From: Puniceicoccales bacterium
GTDB taxonomy: Bacteria > Verrucomicrobiota > Verrucomicrobiia > Opitutales > LL51
Direction: 5' to 3'
Assembly: GCA_031276935.1 (NCBI GenBank)
Contig: JAISMD010000077.1
Location: 1 to 8,312, forward strand
Length of the DNA stretch: 8,312 nucleotides
Below the pieces are notes generated by a model that did no database searches, was not told the origin of the DNA, and saw only the letters and a program-made list of their open reading frames with translations. Position 1 is the first letter of the stretch. Every line of letters starts with the position of its first letter. Shown here piece by piece: positions 6,051-8,312 of the stretch. Both the position numbers and the translations under genes were made by a program.

Positions 6051-7799
6051 TTAATTCGGTGTCGCAGGGACAAAGGGTCCACTGGAAAGCGTGTACCGTT
6101 TTTTCAATACACCGGAATCACTGACATCCTCTAGGCGGAGGCGTACGGTCGCATCCACATCCAATTCGCTCACATCGATGAAAATCTTCCGATTGGCATT
6201 GCTTTGATCTTGAAAGGATAACTTACTCATCTTCCCGGGACCGTAGGAAGCATTTTCGACGCGCCCGTATTTTCCCTGCTCAACGTAGGAACTCCCTCTG
6301 GCTTCCCCACTGCTACGGCTATGGAAATTGCGTGAAGAAAAGCGATTGCGGTTGGATTTGGTCAATTCCGACAGATCGTCCGGACCAAGGTGTTTCGCCG
6401 GACCGAGAATGATATGGGTTTCCCCGCGATCCAAATTCTCTTCCACACTCTGTACGACCGCATTCATCGTTTCCCACTCCAAACGTCCCCCCGTCAGATT
6501 AATCACCTTTCCCAAAAACGTATCTTCAATTTCCCGTTGTATCACTTTGATACTCCCCTCGTACTGCAAAACCGAAACTCCTTGGTAAATGTGTTCCGCC
6601 AAATTCGGAGGTACATTTTCTTCGCCCACGTAGGATACGAGATTGCGGTAGGTTTTGGATTGCGCATTGGTACTGTTAATTTTTACGGCGACTGCACGGC
6701 CATAGACAATCTCATCCTCCGTCTCGTAGGAAATCTTTGCCCTCACGACATCCTGTTCCACCGTACAATCCATCCAATCCGCCACGCTTCCGGAAATGAG
6801 TTCGTTGGCCAGGGTACCATTCCGTTCCGGTTCCTCTATCACCAAATTGGAAATGTTTTGCAGTCCCGGTAAGTGATTACGCCACCAATTGGCACTACTG
6901 ATCTGAATCATCGCCGTTTCGATATCCTGTTTAATGTAGGTGGACTGTGCACCTTCTAGTTCGATGGTCATGACCAGAGCCTGCGTTTCCGAACCGGTTG
7001 CATTCGCCGGAGCACATTGGACCTCCACGGTCTTCCAGGTTCTACCACTGCTTTTGTGGGTTTTCTCGAACTTTAAAACGACGGCCTGCAACTGTAAATC
7101 GTGGCGTGGCAATAGACTAAATTCACTGAGTTCCCCTATGGAAAACTCGGTTGCATCCAGCTGTTCGCGGCGGGTAACGTGCAGGACGGGGACGATCGGA
7201 CCATAGTCGAAATAGACCATACTGTCGGGAATCCAACGCAATAGGCGGTGAATGGCTTCGCTGCAAGATAGATCCTTACATTCGTCGAATGGGATCTGAA
7301 CGGGTAAATCCATATCCTCCCCCAGGGCAATGACGTCGTACCCCACCGCCAAATTGACGTAGGCGATTATGTCTTCCAACTGTTCTCCGATGGAAATGGC
7401 ATTCCCGTCCACATCCTGTCCAAGAATAAGATGGCTCCTGTGAACATCGTTCAATGTGCTGTTATCGTCATTGGAATCCGAGGGTTCCTTCCACAGTTGC
7501 TGGTAGATGATGTTGTCCAAATACCACCAGGGACCGGATAGGGTATAGCATTGAAATTCCTCTCCGGCACTGGCGTAAACCGGTGTTTTTGTGACGAGAC
7601 CTCTAAACCATCGCTGATTATGGTGAAAAATTTGTATTTCCTTTCGGGGTTCGAAAGGCGGGACCCCATCGATGGCGTTCCCCGCAACCTTAAAAGTTAC
7701 GGAATCCACCGACTGATTCTTCAATTTCCGGACCACACCGCTAATTCCCCATTCGGCGAGTGTTTTTTCTTCTCCTTCGTATGTTAGTTTCCAAACCAT
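6051..7799 (-). CDS. Phage baseplate/tail hub-like protein (582 aa)
   Basis: Likely a structural protein of a contractile or long-tail particle, of the gpD/gp27-like hub class, which forms the ring under the tail tube. Residues 1-100 follow the hub N-terminal plan: a beta segment WKLTYEGE, then VDSVTFKVAG (31-40), a PPFEPRKEIQIFHHNQRWFRGLV stretch (47-69) in which a position-setting 'field' is coupled to an F/W-x-G-x-V turn, and YTLSGPWWYLDNIIYQQ (85-101). Residues 137-215 (EDIIAYVNLAVGY, SEAIHRLLRWIPDSMVYFDY) match the part of such proteins that builds the second barrel. A conserved-looking ILGPAKHLGPDDL (464-476) ends the hub body. Then comes a Ser/Arg/Gly-rich linker (480-525) and a small C-terminal beta segment (530-582). 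No enzyme motif is seen. The start at 7799 has only a weak purine-rich leader. It is followed by the 197-aa gene at 14 bp. The assignment rests on pattern and recalled similarity to verrucomicrobial prophage proteins. Confidence 0.68.
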   Translation of the reverse strand: MVWKLTYEGEEKTLAEWGISGVVRKLKNQSVDSVTFKVAGNAIDGVPPFEPRKEIQIFHHNQRWFRGLVTKTPVYASAGEEFQCYTLSGPWWYLDNIIYQQLWKEPSDSNDDNSTLNDVHRSHLILGQDVDGNAISIGEQLEDIIAYVNLAVGYDVIALGEDMDLPVQIPFDECKDLSCSEAIHRLLRWIPDSMVYFDYGPIVPVLHVTRREQLDATEFSIGELSEFSLLPRHDLQLQAVVLKFEKTHKSSGRTWKTVEVQCAPANATGSETQALVMTIELEGAQSTYIKQDIETAMIQISSANWWRNHLPGLQNISNLVIEEPERNGTLANELISGSVADWMDCTVEQDVVRAKISYETEDEIVYGRAVAVKINSTNAQSKTYRNLVSYVGEENVPPNLAEHIYQGVSVLQYEGSIKVIQREIEDTFLGKVINLTGGRLEWETMNAVVQSVEENLDRGETHIILGPAKHLGPDDLSELTKSNRNRFSSRNFHSRSSGEARGSSYVEQGKYGRVENASYGPGKMSKLSFQDQSNANRKIFIDVSELDVDATVRLRLEDVSDSGVLKKRYTLSSGPFVPATPN

Positions 7800-7929
7800 A
7801 TGTTTTCCATTGTAAGTTTCTTTTTAGTAAAAATCCCATATCCATTCCGCCTTTGACCTCATTGTCTATCCGTTTTCCTTTGAATTTTCTGCTATTTTTT
7901 TGCTCCGTAAAATCAAAGGGAATGTCTTC
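7800..7929. other. 130-bp gap inside the tail-like module
   Basis: This AT-rich gap breaks the otherwise tight minus-strand block. On the minus strand only a 12-codon frame starting ATGAGG and short shadow frames are found, none with a well-spaced ribosome-binding site. No hairpin with a T-run and no convincing promoter is visible. It may hold a promoter for the hub gene or mark where a small gene was lost. Confidence 0.4.
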
Positions 7930-8073
7930 CTAACTCCGTAGATTGCTAATTTGGAGCTGTAGGGTTTCCAATTCTCCGTGGAGCGATTTATCCAGTTCAT
8001 CGATCCGGGACTGAATCTCGACGACAAGCTGTTCCAATTGCTTTAGGAGTTCCGTCATCTCAATGAATTCCAT
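7930..8073 (-). CDS. Small coiled-coil protein (47 aa)
   Basis: A 47-codon ORF beginning MEFIEMTELLKQLEQLVVEI and ending QLQISNLRS. Nearly the whole chain is a Leu/Ile/Val heptad-like helix with abundant Glu, Gln and Lys, so a short parallel coiled coil is likely; no signal peptide or Cys is present. The ATG at 8073 is preferred because GGGAGG lies 10 nt upstream; the ATG at 8058 (MTELLK) has no SD. The first 14 nt overlap the end of the upstream gene, whose TGA is at 8062-8060, pointing to translational coupling. Such tiny helical proteins are common between structural genes of phage tails (assembly helpers or trimerising pieces), but its role is unknown. Confidence 0.7.
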   Translation of the reverse strand: MEFIEMTELLKQLEQLVVEIQSRIDELDKSLHGELETLQLQISNLRS

Positions 8074-8312
8074 AGAACGTAAACCTCCCGGAAGTTAGCG
8101 TACCATCGGCCACATAGATTTTCATGGAACGTATAACCCTTTGGGCAACATTCCGGTAAATAAAATTACAGAATCCCCCATTGGGTACCAGCATATTCTC
8201 GTAAACACGATAGGCCGAAGTGCGTGACTGTGCCTGAACCTTGTGGTCCGTATTGCAATCATTCCAAACATCCATTTCTCCGTGCATCCAACCCCCATTG
8301 TTGCGGTAGGTA
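8060..8312 (-). CDS. C-terminus of an unknown protein of the tail-like module (83 codons visible, N-terminus off the window)
   Basis: The frame is open to the window end, and no start is needed inside it: the in-frame ATG at 8287 lies in the middle of a coherent run TYRNNGGWMHGEMDVWND, so a larger protein entering from the right is more likely than a 75-aa product. The visible part is Asn/Gly/Tyr-rich, with NGGFCNFIYRNVAQRVI followed by a basic-hydrophobic strand and TSGRFTFYGIH at the end, suggesting a beta-rich C-terminal domain such as those of phage tail or fibre proteins. Stop and next start overlap by 14 nt. Function is not recognisable from this fragment. Confidence 0.72.
   Translation of the reverse strand, partial: TYRNNGGWMHGEMDVWNDCNTDHKVQAQSRTSAYRVYENMLVPNGGFCNFIYRNVAQRVIRSMKIYVADGTLTSGRFTFYGIH

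Noticed and set aside
1..8312. CRISPR array, insertion sequence or large direct repeats
   Set aside because: No regularly spaced repeats, transposase motifs or terminal inverted repeats were found on reading either strand.

Overview
The window is a piece of bacterial chromosome, moderately AT-rich, with non-coding gaps that are clearly richer in A+T. It carries ordinary cellular genes on the left (1-5380) and a phage-tail-like module on the right (5443-8312). No 16S gene or taxonomic marker is present. The style of the proteins suggests a member of the PVC group, most likely Verrucomicrobiota (Opitutae-like): a GlpT/UhpT/UhpC-type phosphate-ester antiporter, a single-chain MlaE with an N-terminal STAS domain, and a tail hub protein with a GPWWYL motif. 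This lineage call is inference from memory of such proteins, not a search result.

Left part. A sugar-phosphate/glycerol-phosphate antiporter gene (1-872, minus, C-terminus off the window) diverges from trpS (1088-2089, plus). The 215-bp gap between them holds a perfect 10-bp inverted repeat. Next come tRNA-Gln(UUG) (2178-2251) and, only 22 nt later, a LolD-type ABC ATPase (2274-2966). That gene converges on an MlaE-type lipid transporter permease (2982-4124, minus), with 15 bp between their stop codons. Upstream of mlaE, a small Ser-rich ORF (4312-4557, minus) ends before a good intrinsic terminator (4212-4236). It diverges from a 255-aa exported protein with six cysteines (4613-5380, plus) across a very AT-rich 55-bp gap.

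Right part. Everything from 8312 down to 5443 is on the minus strand and reads as one block: the C-terminus of a large unknown protein (8060-8312), a 47-aa coiled-coil protein translationally overlapped with it (7930-8073), a 130-bp gap, a 582-aa protein resembling a phage baseplate/tail hub (6051-7799), and a 197-aa unknown protein 14 bp downstream (5443-6036). No integrase, lysis gene, att repeat or transposase is visible, so whether this is a prophage edge, a remnant or a domesticated tail device cannot be decided here.

Themes. Two envelope lipid/lipoprotein transport genes (lolD, mlaE) sit tail to tail, and neither has its usual partner beside it (LolC/E; MlaF/MlaD). Several genes (trpS, the exported protein, the small minus ORF) have no recognisable Shine-Dalgarno sequence, whereas the antiporter, lolD, the coiled-coil gene and the 197-aa gene do.
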